A DNA stretch of 64,000 nucleotides from Thalassomonas viridans (GTDB taxonomy: Bacteria > Pseudomonadota > Gammaproteobacteria > Enterobacterales > Alteromonadaceae), in the NCBI RefSeq assembly GCF_000948985.2, contig NZ_CP059733.1, positions 6,200,001 to 6,264,000 on the forward strand, written 5' to 3'. The notes below the pieces were generated by a model. That model ran no database searches. It saw only the letters and a program-made list of their open reading frames with translations, and was not told the DNA's origin. A program made the position numbers and the translations under genes. Positions 8,639-19,189 of the stretch are shown here, in pieces (position 1 is the stretch's first letter; each line of letters begins with the position of its first letter).

Positions 8639-9070
8639 CTACTTACGTTTGGCAACCGGCAAACCGGCACCTGTCCAGGCTCCCATGCCGCCTTTGAGTA
8701 AACTGACTTTGGAAAAGCCGGCTTTTAACAGCTGATTCGCCACTTTTCCCGCGGTCATACCAGCAGCACATACCACAATAATGGGTTTATCTTTATGCTT
8801 TTCAAGGCTGACAAAATCATTATTGTTAATTTTTTCGCTTGAAATATGGGTCGCATCCAGGATATGGCTGGTTTTAAACTCTTTTTCCGGGCGGATATCC
8901 AGCACGACACCCTCTTCCCGGTTTACCAGAAAAGTCAGCTCCTGTGGGCTGATGGCTTTGATCGGCGACAGTTTCATTTTAATGCTGGTACCGATCAGCA
9001 AAATCACCAGTATCAGCCATATCATGCTTAACATGGGATGATTACCGGCAAAGGTGATAAGTTGTTCCAT
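8639..9070 (-). CDS. yibN: Membrane-anchored rhodanese-like protein, YibN type
   Basis: This is a single-domain rhodanese of 143 residues with one N-terminal membrane segment (about 13-29). The likely active-site Cys lies in V-V-C-A-A-G-M-T-A-G, and the D-I-R-P-E-K-E-F motif precedes it. Such proteins carry sulfur as persulfide or act in redox relay, but the substrate is unknown. It is the first gene of the leftward grxC-secB-gpsA group, 8 bp before grxC, matching E. coli yibN. Confidence 0.9.
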   Translation of the reverse strand: MEQLITFAGNHPMLSMIWLILVILLIGTSIKMKLSPIKAISPQELTFLVNREEGVVLDIRPEKEFKTSHILDATHISSEKINNNDFVSLEKHKDKPIIVVCAAGMTAGKVANQLLKAGFSKVSLLKGGMGAWTGAGLPVAKRK

Positions 9071-9307
9071 AAATTAGACCGCTATATAGTAGATAAATTG
9101 TAAAACGGACACAGTATACAGGCTAATGCGGCAAAGAAAAGCTTGAGCTTGCCGGATCGGGAAAAGAAAAGCCGGGCCAGGCCAGGTAAGGGCAAAAATC
9201 CTCTGGGAAAATAGCGAAAAAAAGCAACGCCAGCTGGCGATATCTGGCCATCCGTGTACAATGTCCGCCAGCTAAATTTGCTTTCAGTTATCTATAGAGG
9301 ACTTGTC

Positions 9308-10852
9308 ATGGCTAACAAAAAAACGATGGTACTTATAATTTTAGACGGTTGGGGTTATCGTGAAGATGCCACCTCTAATGCGATTTATCATGCCAGCACC
9401 CCGGTACTCGACGAGCTGAAAGCCAATTACCCCAATATGCTGATCAATACCTCAGGCATGGCGGTCGGCTTGCCCGAGGGACAAATGGGCAATTCCGAGG
9501 TGGGCCATGTCAATTTAGGGGCGGGACGCACGGTTTACCAGGACTTCACCCGCATCACCAAAGCGATAGCAGATCGGGAATTCCAGCAAAACCCGGCCCT
9601 GTGCCGGGCGGTGGATTTAGCCACAGAGCAGGACAAGGCGGTGCATATCTTCGGTTTGCTCTCCCCCGGCGGCGTCCATAGCCATGAAGATCATATCCTG
9701 GCCATGATAGAGCTCGCCCATGCAAGAGGCGCCAGGAAAATCTACCTGCACGCCTTCCTCGACGGCCGGGACACCCCGCCGCGCAGCGCAAAAAGCTCAC
9801 TGGTTAAGGTCCGGAAAAAGTTCGACGAATACGGCTGCGGCCAGATAGCCTCTGTCAGCGGCCGCTATTATGCCATGGACAGGGACCAGCGCTGGGAGCG
9901 GGTGGAAGCCGCCTATAACCTGGCGGTGTGCGGCGAAGCCGAATACCAATATAATGATGCGCTATCCGCCCTGGAAGCAGCCTACGGCAGGGACGAAAAC
10001 GATGAATTCGTCTCCCCCAGCGTTATTCTCGGCCCTCAGGGGCAGGCGGTTGAAGTGAACAACGGCGATGCCCTGCTCTTTATGAATTTCCGCGCAGACC
10101 GTGCGCGCCAGTTTACCCGCTGCTTCACCGATACCGGTTTCAGCGGCTTTAAGCGTAAAAAAATCCCCGCCGTCGCCGATTTTGTCATGCTGACCGAATA
10201 TGCCGCCGATATCGACACCAGCTGCGCCTTCCCGGCGCTTGAACTGGAAAACGTGCTCGGGGAATGGCTGGCAAAACACGGCAAAACCCAGCTGCGTATC
10301 TCAGAAACGGAAAAGTATGCCCATGTTTCGTTTTTCTTCAGCGGCGGCAAAGAGGCGGTTTTTGACGGCGAACAGCGTATTTTAGTGCCCTCTCCCCAGG
10401 TGGCTACCTATGATATGCAGCCGGAAATGAATTCAGGACTGCTTACCGACAAGCTGGTGGCGGCAATAGAAAGCGGCGAATTCGATTTTATCGTCTGTAA
10501 TTACCCCAATGGCGACATGGTGGGACATACCGGAAAATTCGAGGCGGCGGTAAAGGCCTGCGAAGCCGTTGACCAGGCCATAGGCCGGGTGGTCAGCGCC
10601 CTGCAAAAAGCCGGCGGCGAGTGCCTGATCACCGCAGATCACGGCAATGCCGAACAAATGGTTAACAGCGAAACCGGCCAGGCCCATACCGCCCATACCT
10701 GCGAGCCTGTGCCTTTGATCTATGTCGGCCGCGAGGCGACGCCGGCCCGGGAAGGCACCTTAAGTGACATCTCCCCGACCTTATTGCACCTGATGGGGCT
10801 GGAGCAGCCGGCTGAGATGACAGGCTCTGTGTTGATGACCCTGGATAACTAA
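9308..10852 (+). CDS. gpmI: 2,3-bisphosphoglycerate-independent phosphoglycerate mutase
   Basis: This enzyme interconverts 3- and 2-phosphoglycerate in glycolysis through a phosphoserine intermediate and needs manganese. The 514-residue protein shows the first metal site (L-D-G-W-G), the catalytic Ser in [11 protein letters not shown], the R-A-D-R-A-R-Q substrate motif, and the late A-D-H-G-N-A-E metal site. ATG 9308 is chosen because GAGG lies just upstream; the frame opens earlier at 9254 without family similarity. It is divergent from yibN and followed 14 bp later by envC, as in E. coli. Confidence 0.95.
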   Translation: MANKKTMVLIILDGWGYREDATSNAIYHASTPVLDELKANYPNMLINTSGMAVGLPEGQMGNSEVGHVNLGAGRTVYQDFTRITKAIADREFQQNPALCRAVDLATEQDKAVHIFGLLSPGGVHSHEDHILAMIELAHARGARKIYLHAFLDGRDTPPRSAKSSLVKVRKKFDEYGCGQIASVSGRYYAMDRDQRWERVEAAYNLAVCGEAEYQYNDALSALEAAYGRDENDEFVSPSVILGPQGQAVEVNNGDALLFMNFRADRARQFTRCFTDTGFSGFKRKKIPAVADFVMLTEYAADIDTSCAFPALELENVLGEWLAKHGKTQLRISETEKYAHVSFFFSGGKEAVFDGEQRILVPSPQVATYDMQPEMNSGLLTDKLVAAIESGEFDFIVCNYPNGDMVGHTGKFEAAVKACEAVDQAIGRVVSALQKAGGECLITADHGNAEQMVNSETGQAHTAHTCEPVPLIYVGREATPAREGTLSDISPTLLHLMGLEQPAEMTGSVLMTLDN

Positions 10853-10866
10853 AGGCCGCAGACGGG

Positions 10867-12006
10867 ATGCCTTACGCTTTGCCCTTGATTGTTGCCCTGG
10901 TAGCGTACACCTTATCGGGTACGCTGCTGATGGCGGCGGAAAATGGCGGGGAGCAGGATCCCAACCAACAGCTATCACAGATCCAGCAGGCCATTGCCGA
11001 GCAAAAATCGGCGATCGAAGCAAAAAACAAAGAACGGGCCCGGCTGGAACAACAACTGAAACAGGACGATCTGGCGGTAGCCGGAATTGCCCGGGCCATC
11101 AATGATACCGCCAAAGATTACCAGCAGACGCAAAAAAAGCTCAATGAGCTGGCCAAACAAAAGACCGAACTCACCCGGCAAAAAGCCCGCCAGGAAGAAT
11201 TGCTGGCTCACCAGCTGAGAACCGTCTATTCCACCGGCCATCACGATTACCTGAAACTGCTGTTAAACCAGGAACAAACCACCAAAGTACAAAGGACCCT
11301 GAGTTATTACCAGTATATTAACGATGCCAGGATCCAGGAAATCGAACGTTTCCAGTCCACCCTCAGCAGCCTGCTGCAGATAACTACGGAACATCAGGAA
11401 CACAGCAATAAACTGCTGGCGCTACAGCAAACCCAGAAGCAGCAGCAGCTCACCCTGCAGGAAAACAAGCAAAAACGCAAACAAACCCTGACGGCCCTGA
11501 AGTCGCAATTGCTCAGCAACCAACAGCAGCTGGCCAAGCTTGAAGCGGAAGAAGCCAACCTGGTACAGGCACTAAAAGAGCTGGAAAAACTGGTGAAGGC
11601 GGAAACCAGCTTAAACGGCCTGGGACAATTAAAGCGTAAGTTATCCTGGCCGGTGAAAGGAAAAATACTGCATAGCTTTGGCAGTAAAAAACAAGGCTAC
11701 CTGAAATGGAAAGGCGTTTTATTGTCTGCCCCTATTGGCCGCCAGGTTCAAACCATACATAATGGTACCGTGCTGTTTTCCGACTGGCTCAAAGGATATG
11801 GCCTGGTAACCGTGGTAGATCACGGCAATGGCTACATGAGTTTATACGGACACAACCAGACGCTGTTAAAAAACGTCGGCGACAGGGTGGAAACCGGCGA
11901 AGTCATCGCCCTGGTGGGACAAAGCGGCGGCCAGAACAGTCCCGGCCTGTATTTTGAAGTACGCCACCGGGGCCAGGCAAAAAACCCTAAACTCTGGTGC
12001 CGTTAA
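10867..12006 (+). CDS. envC: Murein hydrolase activator EnvC
   Basis: EnvC is a periplasmic divisome protein that activates the amidases AmiA and AmiB during cell separation. The 379 residues comprise a signal peptide, a long coiled coil rich in Q/K/E (about 30-255), and a C-terminal LytM/M23 domain. The LytM domain is degenerate: the usual H-L-H motif reads L-Y-F and the first metal ligand region is changed. This agrees with EnvC being a regulator and not a peptidase. The gene is in the conserved gpmI-envC-yibQ order. Confidence 0.92.
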   Translation: MPYALPLIVALVAYTLSGTLLMAAENGGEQDPNQQLSQIQQAIAEQKSAIEAKNKERARLEQQLKQDDLAVAGIARAINDTAKDYQQTQKKLNELAKQKTELTRQKARQEELLAHQLRTVYSTGHHDYLKLLLNQEQTTKVQRTLSYYQYINDARIQEIERFQSTLSSLLQITTEHQEHSNKLLALQQTQKQQQLTLQENKQKRKQTLTALKSQLLSNQQQLAKLEAEEANLVQALKELEKLVKAETSLNGLGQLKRKLSWPVKGKILHSFGSKKQGYLKWKGVLLSAPIGRQVQTIHNGTVLFSDWLKGYGLVTVVDHGNGYMSLYGHNQTLLKNVGDRVETGEVIALVGQSGGQNSPGLYFEVRHRGQAKNPKLWCR

Positions 12007-12066
12007 CTTAACACAATCAACTCCAGCTAACAGGGCTGTTACTGACAATAACAATAAATAATACTT

Positions 12067-12831
12067 ATGATTTTGCGCTTTTGTTTTTTATCTCTGTTCT
12101 TTTTTGCGGCTTCAACCGCCGCCGAAAACCGCATTGCCATAGTGATCGACGATATCGGCTACCGGCAAACCGACAGCCTGGCCCTGGACTTGCCCGGGGA
12201 TATTACCTATTCCATCCTGCCCCAGACCCCTTACGGCAAAACTTTAGCCCTGCAGGCCTACCGGCAAAATAAAGAGATCCTGCTGCATATTCCGATGGAA
12301 TCGGAAAATGGCAAGCGCCTGGGGCCCGGCGCCCTGACCCGTAAAATGAGTGAAGAAAAAATCCGCGCCAGCCTCAAGCGCTCTTTCGAAGAAATTCCCT
12401 TTGCCATAGGCATCAATAACCATATGGGCAGTTTATTGACCCAGTTATACCGCCCTATGTCCTGGATCATGGCTTTTCTTAAGGAGCGTGATCTGCTTTT
12501 CCTCGACAGCCTGACCACGGAATACAGCCGCGGGCGGGAAATTGCCCGCGACTTTGACGTACCGGCCCTTAACCGCCATGTTTTTCTGGACAACCAGTTA
12601 TCCGACGACTATATCGCCAGCCAGTTCCAGGAGCTGATAATGCGGGCCAAAACCTATCAAAGCGCGATTGCCATCGCCCATCCCCATCCGGAAACCATTA
12701 CCGCCCTCACCAATTTACTGCCGACCCTGGCAGAGCATAATATCAGCCTGGTGCCGCTGTCGGCCTTGTTGCCGCAGCAATACAGCGCCAGAGCCAAGGT
12801 AAAAAGCGGCAAGGCAGCCAAAGCCGACTGA
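12067..12831 (+). CDS. Divergent polysaccharide deacetylase, YibQ-like
   Basis: This secreted protein of the divergent polysaccharide deacetylase family has a signal peptide of about 19 residues, then I-A-I-V-I-D-D-I-G-Y, which carries the Asp pair of the NodB fold. An I-N-N-H-M-G-S histidine motif and a late A-H-P-H-P-E-T segment follow. It is the usual partner downstream of envC, suggesting a role at the cell wall. The biochemical activity of this family is unproven. Confidence 0.85.
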   Translation: MILRFCFLSLFFFAASTAAENRIAIVIDDIGYRQTDSLALDLPGDITYSILPQTPYGKTLALQAYRQNKEILLHIPMESENGKRLGPGALTRKMSEEKIRASLKRSFEEIPFAIGINNHMGSLLTQLYRPMSWIMAFLKERDLLFLDSLTTEYSRGREIARDFDVPALNRHVFLDNQLSDDYIASQFQELIMRAKTYQSAIAIAHPHPETITALTNLLPTLAEHNISLVPLSALLPQQYSARAKVKSGKAAKAD

Positions 12832-12848
12832 CCCCGAATATTGCCCCT

Positions 12849-13613
12849 TTAAAAGGCGATATTATGTCGGGCTAACAAATCCCTTAAGTGCCTGACGGGG
12901 ATGGCGTAGGTAATGCCGCTGGGATTGCTGATCACCGCCTCTTTGGTCTGCTGGACAAAAACCTTGTTGATAATGCCGATCACTTCACCACTTTCGATAT
13001 CATACAGGGCACTGCCGCTGTTGCCGGGATAGGCGGTGGCATCCAGCTGGTACACCAGGTAAGGATCGCGCATTCTTTTTAGCATTTTAACGTTCAACTG
13101 GCCGGCATCGACCACCGGCACCACGCTCGGGGTGATGCTGGCGATAATGCCCCTGTGGGTAACCGGATACAGGCCGAGTACCGCACCTATGGGAAAACCG
13201 GTAAAGGCAACATAACTGCCTTCACTCTGATAGCGCTCGCCGGCCAGCGTCATTGCCGGCAGCGCAGGACCGTCCGTCTTTAATACCGCCAGATCGTAAT
13301 ACTCGGAGCGGGCAACCACTTTCGCCCTTAAGGTCTGCGGATTTTTACCCGAACCGCTGAAGACCACTATGCTTTGTTTCAGGGATTTATCCAGCTCGGC
13401 AGGAAGCACATGAAAGTTAGTCACCACATACTGACCGTTACCGATAACAAAGCCCGTGCCCCGCAAATCGTTCTGCGGCCGTCCGGTGGGGGTAAAAACC
13501 CCTATGCCCACCACGGAAGGTTTGATTTTCTTCAGGGTCTCGGCCAGATTTGCCAGCGCCGGCGGCGAAACCAGCATCACGGTCAAAAATAAACAACAAA
13601 AACGTTTCAACAT
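12849..13613 (-). CDS. Secreted trypsin-like serine protease
   Basis: This S1/HtrA-like chymotrypsin-fold protease is exported by a signal peptide ending near A-L-A-N. All three catalytic elements are visible: His in V-T-N-F-H-V, Asp in Y-Y-D-L-A-V-L, and Ser in Y-P-G-N-S-G-S-A. No PDZ domain follows, so it is shorter than DegP-type proteases. Start 13613 follows GGGGAAG; an upstream TTG-type opening at 13673 adds an unlikely leader. Substrate unknown. It is convergent with the yibQ-like gene. Confidence 0.85.
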   Translation of the reverse strand: MLKRFCCLFLTVMLVSPPALANLAETLKKIKPSVVGIGVFTPTGRPQNDLRGTGFVIGNGQYVVTNFHVLPAELDKSLKQSIVVFSGSGKNPQTLRAKVVARSEYYDLAVLKTDGPALPAMTLAGERYQSEGSYVAFTGFPIGAVLGLYPVTHRGIIASITPSVVPVVDAGQLNVKMLKRMRDPYLVYQLDATAYPGNSGSALYDIESGEVIGIINKVFVQQTKEAVISNPSGITYAIPVRHLRDLLARHNIAF

Positions 13614-13742
13614 CACTATTTCTTCCCCAGTTAACACCTTATGCAGGCTATAGTGGTCAGTGTACTCCATCACATCCGCGAGACTAAATAGCTATTTTAC
13701 TAATAAGGGCCATAATTACTGTTAGTCTTTTGAGGGTACTTT

Positions 13743-14606
13743 ATGGCAAGCAGAATTATACCTATCCTTGCGGGCGGCGGCACCCGCTTACCGGCCCATA
13801 TAGGCATCATTAAAGCACTGGAAGATTTACACATAGAATTTGATCACCTGGTGGGGGTTTCCGGCGGCAGTATTATCGCCAGCCTGTATGCTTCAGGACT
13901 GGACATAGAGCAAATCAAAGAAATCGCCCTGAATACCGATTACAGCCAGTTCCGGGGCTTTTCCCTGATCAAGCTGATCCGCAACGGCGGCCTGAGCTCC
14001 GGCGACGCCTTTGAATATTGGGTGGATGAACACCTGCAGGGGAAAACCTTTGATCAGCTGGATAAAAACCTGCATATAGTCGCCACGGATGTTAAGCGCG
14101 GCAAGCCGGTGATCTTCGATGCCGAGCATACCCCGAAAATGAAGGTTTCACTTGCGGTACGCTTTTCCATGTCGATTCCCCTGGTTTTCAGTTTCAAAAC
14201 CTTCGGCAAACACCTGATGGTGGACGGCAGCATCCTGTCTGAGGATGCCCTGCACAGGGACTGGGACCAGTGCGGCACCCCGGTACTCTGCTTTCGCCTG
14301 CGGGGAGAACATGAATATGACGAACTCAACACCCAGGGGCTCTTCCCGATATTTAACTATGTCACTTTATTGATCCGCACTTTTATGACCACCATTTCCC
14401 GGGAATATATCAACGATGCCTTCTGGCACAATACCATCATTATCAATACCGGCGAATGCTCGGCCGTGGACTTTAAAATGACCAATAGCCAGAAATACAA
14501 CCTGTTTAAAATAGGTTATGATACCGCAATGGAAATTATCCCCATTAAAACAAACACAAACAGCCTGACACCTGCCATGTTTTCCCCTAAATCAAACTCG
14601 AATTAA
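13743..14606 (+). CDS. Patatin-like phospholipase
   Basis: This 287-residue protein has the patatin fold. It has the glycine-rich oxyanion loop (A-G-G-G-T-R-L-P), the nucleophile Ser in G-V-S-G-G-S, and the dyad Asp in M-V-D-G-S. Members are cytosolic or membrane-associated lipid acyl hydrolases. The RBS GAGGG precedes the start. It stands alone, next to the exosortase-associated acyltransferase, which raises but does not prove a link to lipid or acyl supply. Confidence 0.85.
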   Translation: MASRIIPILAGGGTRLPAHIGIIKALEDLHIEFDHLVGVSGGSIIASLYASGLDIEQIKEIALNTDYSQFRGFSLIKLIRNGGLSSGDAFEYWVDEHLQGKTFDQLDKNLHIVATDVKRGKPVIFDAEHTPKMKVSLAVRFSMSIPLVFSFKTFGKHLMVDGSILSEDALHRDWDQCGTPVLCFRLRGEHEYDELNTQGLFPIFNYVTLLIRTFMTTISREYINDAFWHNTIIINTGECSAVDFKMTNSQKYNLFKIGYDTAMEIIPIKTNTNSLTPAMFSPKSNSN

Positions 14607-14619
14607 CCGGGAAGGCGAA

Positions 14620-14643
14620 GCGGTAATGCGGTAATGCGGTAAA
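14620..14643. repeat. Three 8-bp tandem repeats
   Basis: The unit gcggtaat occurs at 14620 and 14628, followed by gcggtaaa at 14636. This is a short microsatellite-like array in the gap before the acyltransferase gene. Confidence 0.6.
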
Positions 14644-14740
14644 ATTTATCAATTACGAATTGCATACATCCAAACAAACAAGTCATAATATTGCTAAGGC
14701 AATAAGGCGCTTTTTGCAGTGAAAATGAAAGAGGCAACAA

Positions 14741-15565
14741 ATGAGTTGGAATAAGAGGTTGCTGAATACCCCCATCATTGGCGACATCACCAAAAAAATT
14801 GCATCAATGAAAGTCAGCAATGATGCCAAGAATATTGCTGAGCATTTTACCCAGTTTTTAAAACCTGAGCTGGCAACCACGGACGAGCTGCGCGCCGAAG
14901 TATTCAAGATCAGGCATAATGTCTATTGTGAAGAACTCGCTTTCGAAGAAGTCAAGGAAGAAGGCCAGGAAAGGGATGAGTTTGACGACCATTCCATTTT
15001 CTCCATGATCAAGCATAAACCTTCGAGTACCTACACCAGCTGCGTCAGGGTGGTCAGATCCAGCTGCGCCGAAGAATTGCTGCCCATTGAAAAGTATTGT
15101 CTCGACTCGATTCAAAATGAAAGCCTGCACCCGAGCAACTTCAAACGAACGGAAATCTGTGAAATTTCCCGCCTGGCGGTAAAGGCGGATTTCCGCCGCC
15201 GTAAATCGGATCAGTTTAAAGGCTCGGCCATAGGGGTGATCAGCGAAAGCACCTACTCGGAAACCGAATTGCGCTGCTTTCCTTTTATTGCCATAGGCTT
15301 ATATATGGCCGCGGCCACCCTGGCCATAGACACGGGCATCAAGCATGTTTATGTCATGATGGAGCCCAGGCTCGCCCGGAGCATGAAGTTTGTCGGCATT
15401 AACTTTCAGCAGCTCGGGGATGCCGTCGATTATCACGGCCTCAGGGCGCCCTATTATATTAACCCGAAAATCTTTTTGGATAATTTAACCCCGGGCTTTA
15501 AAAGCCTGTTTAAAGCCATCGAAAATGATATATGCGAGCAACTGAGCGAACTTAAGCTGATCTAA
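14741..15565 (+). CDS. PEP-CTERM/exosortase-associated N-acyltransferase
   Basis: This 274-residue GNAT-like protein belongs to the PEP-CTERM/exosortase-associated acyltransferase family, related to autoinducer synthases. Recognisable segments are V-F-K-I-R-H-N-V-Y-C-E-E near the N-terminus, the D-D-H-S-I-F turn, E-I-C-E-I-S-R-L-A-V and P-F-I-A-I-G-L-Y-M-A-A. Work on environmental DNA linked relatives to synthesis of long-chain N-acyl amino acids and noted their co-occurrence with PEP-CTERM/exosortase loci. It opens the polysaccharide/PEP-CTERM island here, with an AGAGG ribosome site. The product acyl amino acid is unknown. Confidence 0.85.
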   Translation: MSWNKRLLNTPIIGDITKKIASMKVSNDAKNIAEHFTQFLKPELATTDELRAEVFKIRHNVYCEELAFEEVKEEGQERDEFDDHSIFSMIKHKPSSTYTSCVRVVRSSCAEELLPIEKYCLDSIQNESLHPSNFKRTEICEISRLAVKADFRRRKSDQFKGSAIGVISESTYSETELRCFPFIAIGLYMAAATLAIDTGIKHVYVMMEPRLARSMKFVGINFQQLGDAVDYHGLRAPYYINPKIFLDNLTPGFKSLFKAIENDICEQLSELKLI

Positions 15566-15600
15566 CCTGACATCAGCCCGTAAAATTCCTTTCCCATAAA

Positions 15601-15621
15601 CCGCTTGGAGCCGCCAAGCGG
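15601..15621. terminator. Hairpin after acyltransferase gene
   Basis: An 8-bp perfect stem (ccgcttgg / ccaagcgg) with a 5-base loop lies 36 bases after the stop. There is no T-run, so termination is uncertain. Confidence 0.35.
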
Positions 15622-15737
15622 CAGCAGAACTTGCAAAAACAGCTTTATTTTCATTAGTATCGGCAAGCAGTATTGCCAGGCAAAGGTGATCATTGTCATA
15701 ATAAGCTTATTTTTGCCTAAACTAGAGAAATCACGGA

Positions 15738-17012
15738 ATGAAAAACATAGCGTCATTGAAAATTGGTATCATTGGATTGGGTTATGTCGGCCTTCCGCTT
15801 GCCGTATCTTTTGGTAAGAAGTACCCGACCCTGGGCTTTGATATTAATCAGCAACGCATTACCGAACTCAAGGGGGGCATAGACAACACCCTTGAAGTGG
15901 AACAAGACGAACTGGCGCAAGCAAACCAGCTGAGCTTTAGTCATGATATCGAATCATTAAGCCAGTGTAACTTTTACATAGTCACTGTCCCAACCCCGAT
16001 AGACGAATACAAACAACCGGATCTGACACCGCTGATCAAAGCCAGCGAAACCATAGCTAAGGTTATCCGACCGGGGGACATAGTCGTTTATGAATCTACC
16101 GTCTACCCGGGAGCGACCGAAGAGGTCTGTATTCCGGTGATAGAAAAAAATACCGGCATGGCCTTTAACCGGGACTTTTACGCCGGCTACAGCCCGGAAA
16201 GAATCAATCCCGGCGATAAAGAACACCGCCTGGAAACGATTTTGAAAGTCACCGCAGGCTCCACCCCCGAGATTGCCGATTTTATCGATCAGGTTTATGC
16301 CAGCATAATCACCGCAGGCACCCATAAGGCCTCTTCCATTAAAGTTGCCGAAGCCGCCAAAGTCATCGAAAACACCCAAAGGGATGTCAATATCGCCCTG
16401 ATCAACGAACTGGCGGTGATCTTCAGCAAGATCGGCATCAATACCGAAGAAGTATTAAAGGCCGCCGGCACCAAATGGAATTTCCTGCCGTTTCGGCCCG
16501 GCCTGGTGGGCGGCCACTGTATCGGCGTCGACCCCTATTACCTGACCCATAAAGCCCAGCAGCTGAATTATCATCCCCAGGTGATCTTATCCGGGCGCAG
16601 GATCAATGATGAGATGGGACGTTTTGTGGTGAAACGCCTGGTCAAGGCCATGATAGAAAAACGCATCCATATCGTTGACGCCAAAGTGCTGATCCTCGGC
16701 TTCACCTTTAAAGAGAACTGTCCGGATGTGCGCAATACCCGGGTCATCGACATAGTGGATGAACTTAAAGATTACAGCGCCCGGGTCGATATTCACGATC
16801 CCTGGGCCGACGCCGATATTGTCAGGCACGAATACGGCATCGAAATGACACAACCGCAGGCGGGGCAATATGATGCTATTATCGTTGCTGTCGGCCATGA
16901 AGAATTCAAAAAAATGTCTATGCCGGAAATCAGAAAACTCGGCAAACCCGGCGCCCTGGTCTTTGATCTGAAATACCTGTTTGATGTCCAGGAGTCTGAT
17001 TTAAGACTGTAA
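15738..17012 (+). CDS. tviB: Nucleotide-sugar dehydrogenase, TviB/WbpO type
   Basis: This UDP-sugar 6-dehydrogenase of 424 residues is most like the Vi-antigen enzyme TviB, which oxidises UDP-GlcNAc (or UDP-GalNAc) to the uronic acid with NAD+. The Rossmann motif [11 protein letters not shown] starts near residue 11. The catalytic Cys261 lies in [12 protein letters not shown], and [15 protein letters not shown] marks the third domain. It is followed 27 bp later by an epimerase, the TviB/TviC-like pairing that would give a galacto-configured uronic acid. UDP-glucose as substrate cannot be excluded. Confidence 0.85.
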   Translation: MKNIASLKIGIIGLGYVGLPLAVSFGKKYPTLGFDINQQRITELKGGIDNTLEVEQDELAQANQLSFSHDIESLSQCNFYIVTVPTPIDEYKQPDLTPLIKASETIAKVIRPGDIVVYESTVYPGATEEVCIPVIEKNTGMAFNRDFYAGYSPERINPGDKEHRLETILKVTAGSTPEIADFIDQVYASIITAGTHKASSIKVAEAAKVIENTQRDVNIALINELAVIFSKIGINTEEVLKAAGTKWNFLPFRPGLVGGHCIGVDPYYLTHKAQQLNYHPQVILSGRRINDEMGRFVVKRLVKAMIEKRIHIVDAKVLILGFTFKENCPDVRNTRVIDIVDELKDYSARVDIHDPWADADIVRHEYGIEMTQPQAGQYDAIIVAVGHEEFKKMSMPEIRKLGKPGALVFDLKYLFDVQESDLRL

Positions 17013-17039
17013 CTAATTTACCCTGTTTGAGAAACTGTT

Positions 17040-18098
17040 ATGAAAATTCTAGTCACCGGCGCCGCCGGCTTTATCGGCTCCCATGTCTCGCTGTTCCTGC
17101 TGGCGCGGGGAGACGAAGTTGTTGGTTTAGATAACCTCAATGATTATTACGATGTCAACCTGAAGCATAGCCGCCTGAAAAGGATCGACACCTACCTTGA
17201 AGGCACTTTAGAAGAGACTTTTCCCTACCCGGAATCCGGCAGTAAGGGCAGCTTTACCTTTGTGGAAATGGATGTTGCCGACCGTGAAGGCATGGAACAA
17301 CTTTTTGCCGAGCAAAAATTCGATAAAGTCGTGCACCTGGCGGCCCAGGCCGGCGTACGCTATTCGATAGAAAACCCCCATGCCTATATCGACAGCAATA
17401 TAGTGGGCTTTACCAATATCCTGGAAGGGTGCCGTCACCATAAGGTACAGCACCTGACTTATGCCTCCTCCAGCTCGGTATACGGCGCCAATGAAAGTAT
17501 GCCTTTTTCCGTACACGACAATGTCGACCATCCGCTCTCTCTATACGCCGCCAGTAAAAAGGCCAACGAGCTGATGGCGCATACCTACAGCCACCTGTAC
17601 GACTTGCCGACAACCGGCTTGCGCTTTTTTACCGTATACGGCCCCTGGGGACGTCCGGATATGGCTTTGTTTATGTTCACTAAAGCCATTCTCGAAGGCA
17701 AGCCGATTGACGTGTTCAACTACGGCAAGCATAAGCGCGACTTCACCTATATCGATGATATAGTCAACGGTATTGTCCGCACCCTGGACAATACCGCTAC
17801 CGGCAATCCGGACTGGTCCGGCGAAACGCCGGATCCGGGCACCAGCAAGGCGCCATGGCGGGTATACAATATAGGTAACCAGTCACCGGTGGAGCTGCTA
17901 GATTATATTGAGACCCTGGAAAATGCCCTGGGGAAAAAGGCGGAAAAGAATCTGCTACCGCTCCAGCCGGGTGACGTGCCGGATACTTATGCCGATGTAG
18001 AACAGCTGGTGCAGGATGTTAACTACCGTCCGCAAACCAGTATCCAGACAGGCATAGGCAGCTTCGTCAAATGGTACCGCGATTACCATAAGGTGTAA
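17040..18098 (+). CDS. NAD-dependent epimerase, UDP-glucuronate 4-epimerase-like
   Basis: This short-chain dehydrogenase-fold sugar epimerase of 352 residues has [10 protein letters not shown] (6-15) for NAD binding. The catalytic S-S-S-S-V-Y-G and Y-x3-K (Tyr169, Lys173) follow, and the [14 protein letters not shown] segment is typical of CapI/UDP-glucuronate 4-epimerases. Coupled with the upstream dehydrogenase it probably makes the C4 epimer of a UDP-uronic acid for the exopolysaccharide. The 27-bp gap implies one transcript. The exact sugar is inferred. Confidence 0.85.
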   Translation: MKILVTGAAGFIGSHVSLFLLARGDEVVGLDNLNDYYDVNLKHSRLKRIDTYLEGTLEETFPYPESGSKGSFTFVEMDVADREGMEQLFAEQKFDKVVHLAAQAGVRYSIENPHAYIDSNIVGFTNILEGCRHHKVQHLTYASSSSVYGANESMPFSVHDNVDHPLSLYAASKKANELMAHTYSHLYDLPTTGLRFFTVYGPWGRPDMALFMFTKAILEGKPIDVFNYGKHKRDFTYIDDIVNGIVRTLDNTATGNPDWSGETPDPGTSKAPWRVYNIGNQSPVELLDYIETLENALGKKAEKNLLPLQPGDVPDTYADVEQLVQDVNYRPQTSIQTGIGSFVKWYRDYHKV

Positions 18099-18110
18099 GT
18101 ACCCCCTGAT

Positions 18111-18147
18111 GTTATCACCGGCGGCAGCCGGCCTTACCGGTGATAAC
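18111..18147 (+). terminator. Strong hairpin after the epimerase gene
   Basis: A perfect 11-bp inverted repeat (gttatcaccgg / ccggtgataac) with a GC-rich loop lies 13 bases after the stop codon. It lacks a clean T-run, so it may act as a terminator or an mRNA 3' end protector. Confidence 0.5.
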
Positions 18148-18337
18148 CATTAGCACTGTCTCTTCTCTCCCCAACCACCCCCTTTTAGCCCGCCTTATAC
18201 CCGGTAATACACCAAACGGGATTAAATTTCACAAATAATGCTGAAAATACCAGGCCATGCACTAAGGTGATAGAGACATTTAGATTACACTAACAATAAA
18301 AATTGACTTTATATTGCTGAACTTTTCAAGGTTGAAC

Positions 18338-19189
18338 ATGTTTGATTACACAAAAGCTTTTTCAAGAAACATCGGCTGGGTAACCGAAGCCGAGCAGGAA
18401 ACATTAAGATCCCGGCGGGTAGCCATAGCCGGTGCCGGCGGTGTGGGCGGTATTCACTTGTTAACCCTGGCACGACTGGGTGTCGGGAATTTTAACATAT
18501 CGGATTTTGACGACTTTGAGGTGCACAATTTCAACCGCCAATCGGGGGCATTTATGTCCACACTTGGCAGGCAAAAAGTCGAGGTAATGGCTGAGATGGC
18601 AAAAGACATTAATCCGGATTCTGACATAAAATCTTTTCCCGAAGGTATTTTTGCCCATAATGTCGATGAATTTCTCGACGATGTCGACCTATATGTGGAT
18701 GCTTTGGACTTCTTTGCCCTGGAAGCACGCAAAACCGTTTTTCGAAAATGTTATGAAAAGCAAATCCCGGTGATCACTGCGGCGCCTTTAGGCATGGGTT
18801 GCGCCTTACTTTGCTTTATGCCGGGAAAAATGACTTATGAACAGTATTTCAGATTTGAAGGAAAATCAGAGCAAGATCAACTAATTCAGTTTCTGATCGG
18901 CCTTTCGCCCGCCATGCTGCAACGTCCATATCTGGTGGATGAAAGCCGGGTAAATTTCAAGGAAAAACGCGGCCCTTCAACCCCGATGGCGGTAAATCTT
19001 TGTGCCGGTATTGCCGAGACCTATGCTTTAAAAATCTTGCTTAACCGGGGTCCGGTCTTAGCCGCTCCCTATGGTCTGCACTTCGACGCCTATCGCAACA
19101 AGCTGGTGAAAACCTGGCGCCCCTTTGGCAACGCCGGTCTCATTCCCCGCATCATGTTTCAAATAGCCAAACGTGTTGTGAACGCATAG
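18338..19189 (+). CDS. E1-like ThiF-family adenylyltransferase next to PEP-CTERM genes
   Basis: This 283-residue protein has the E1/ThiF/MoeB fold. The ATP loop G-A-G-G-V-G-G lies at 32-38. The acidic pair and Asn-Arg finger are in D-F-D-D-F-E-V-H-N-F-N-R-Q, a Lys follows in R-Q-K-V-E-V-M, and the D-A-L-D motif closes the active site. ThiF-type enzymes adenylate a C-terminal carboxylate or a small substrate. No C-x-x-C zinc pairs are visible, unlike ThiF/MoeB, and the partner is unknown. ATG 18338 with AAGG upstream is chosen over TTG 18314. Its stop codon abuts an upstream site of the next PEP-CTERM gene. Confidence 0.8.
   Translation: MFDYTKAFSRNIGWVTEAEQETLRSRRVAIAGAGGVGGIHLLTLARLGVGNFNISDFDDFEVHNFNRQSGAFMSTLGRQKVEVMAEMAKDINPDSDIKSFPEGIFAHNVDEFLDDVDLYVDALDFFALEARKTVFRKCYEKQIPVITAAPLGMGCALLCFMPGKMTYEQYFRFEGKSEQDQLIQFLIGLSPAMLQRPYLVDESRVNFKEKRGPSTPMAVNLCAGIAETYALKILLNRGPVLAAPYGLHFDAYRNKLVKTWRPFGNAGLIPRIMFQIAKRVVNA

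Noticed and set aside
12837..12863. Terminator between the yibQ-like and protease genes
   Set aside because: An imperfect inverted repeat overlaps the protease stop codon, with mismatches and no T-run; too weak to list.
14680..14725. Sigma-54 promoter before the acyltransferase gene
   Set aside because: A GGCGC...TTGCAG stretch is present but the GG-to-GC distance is two bases short.
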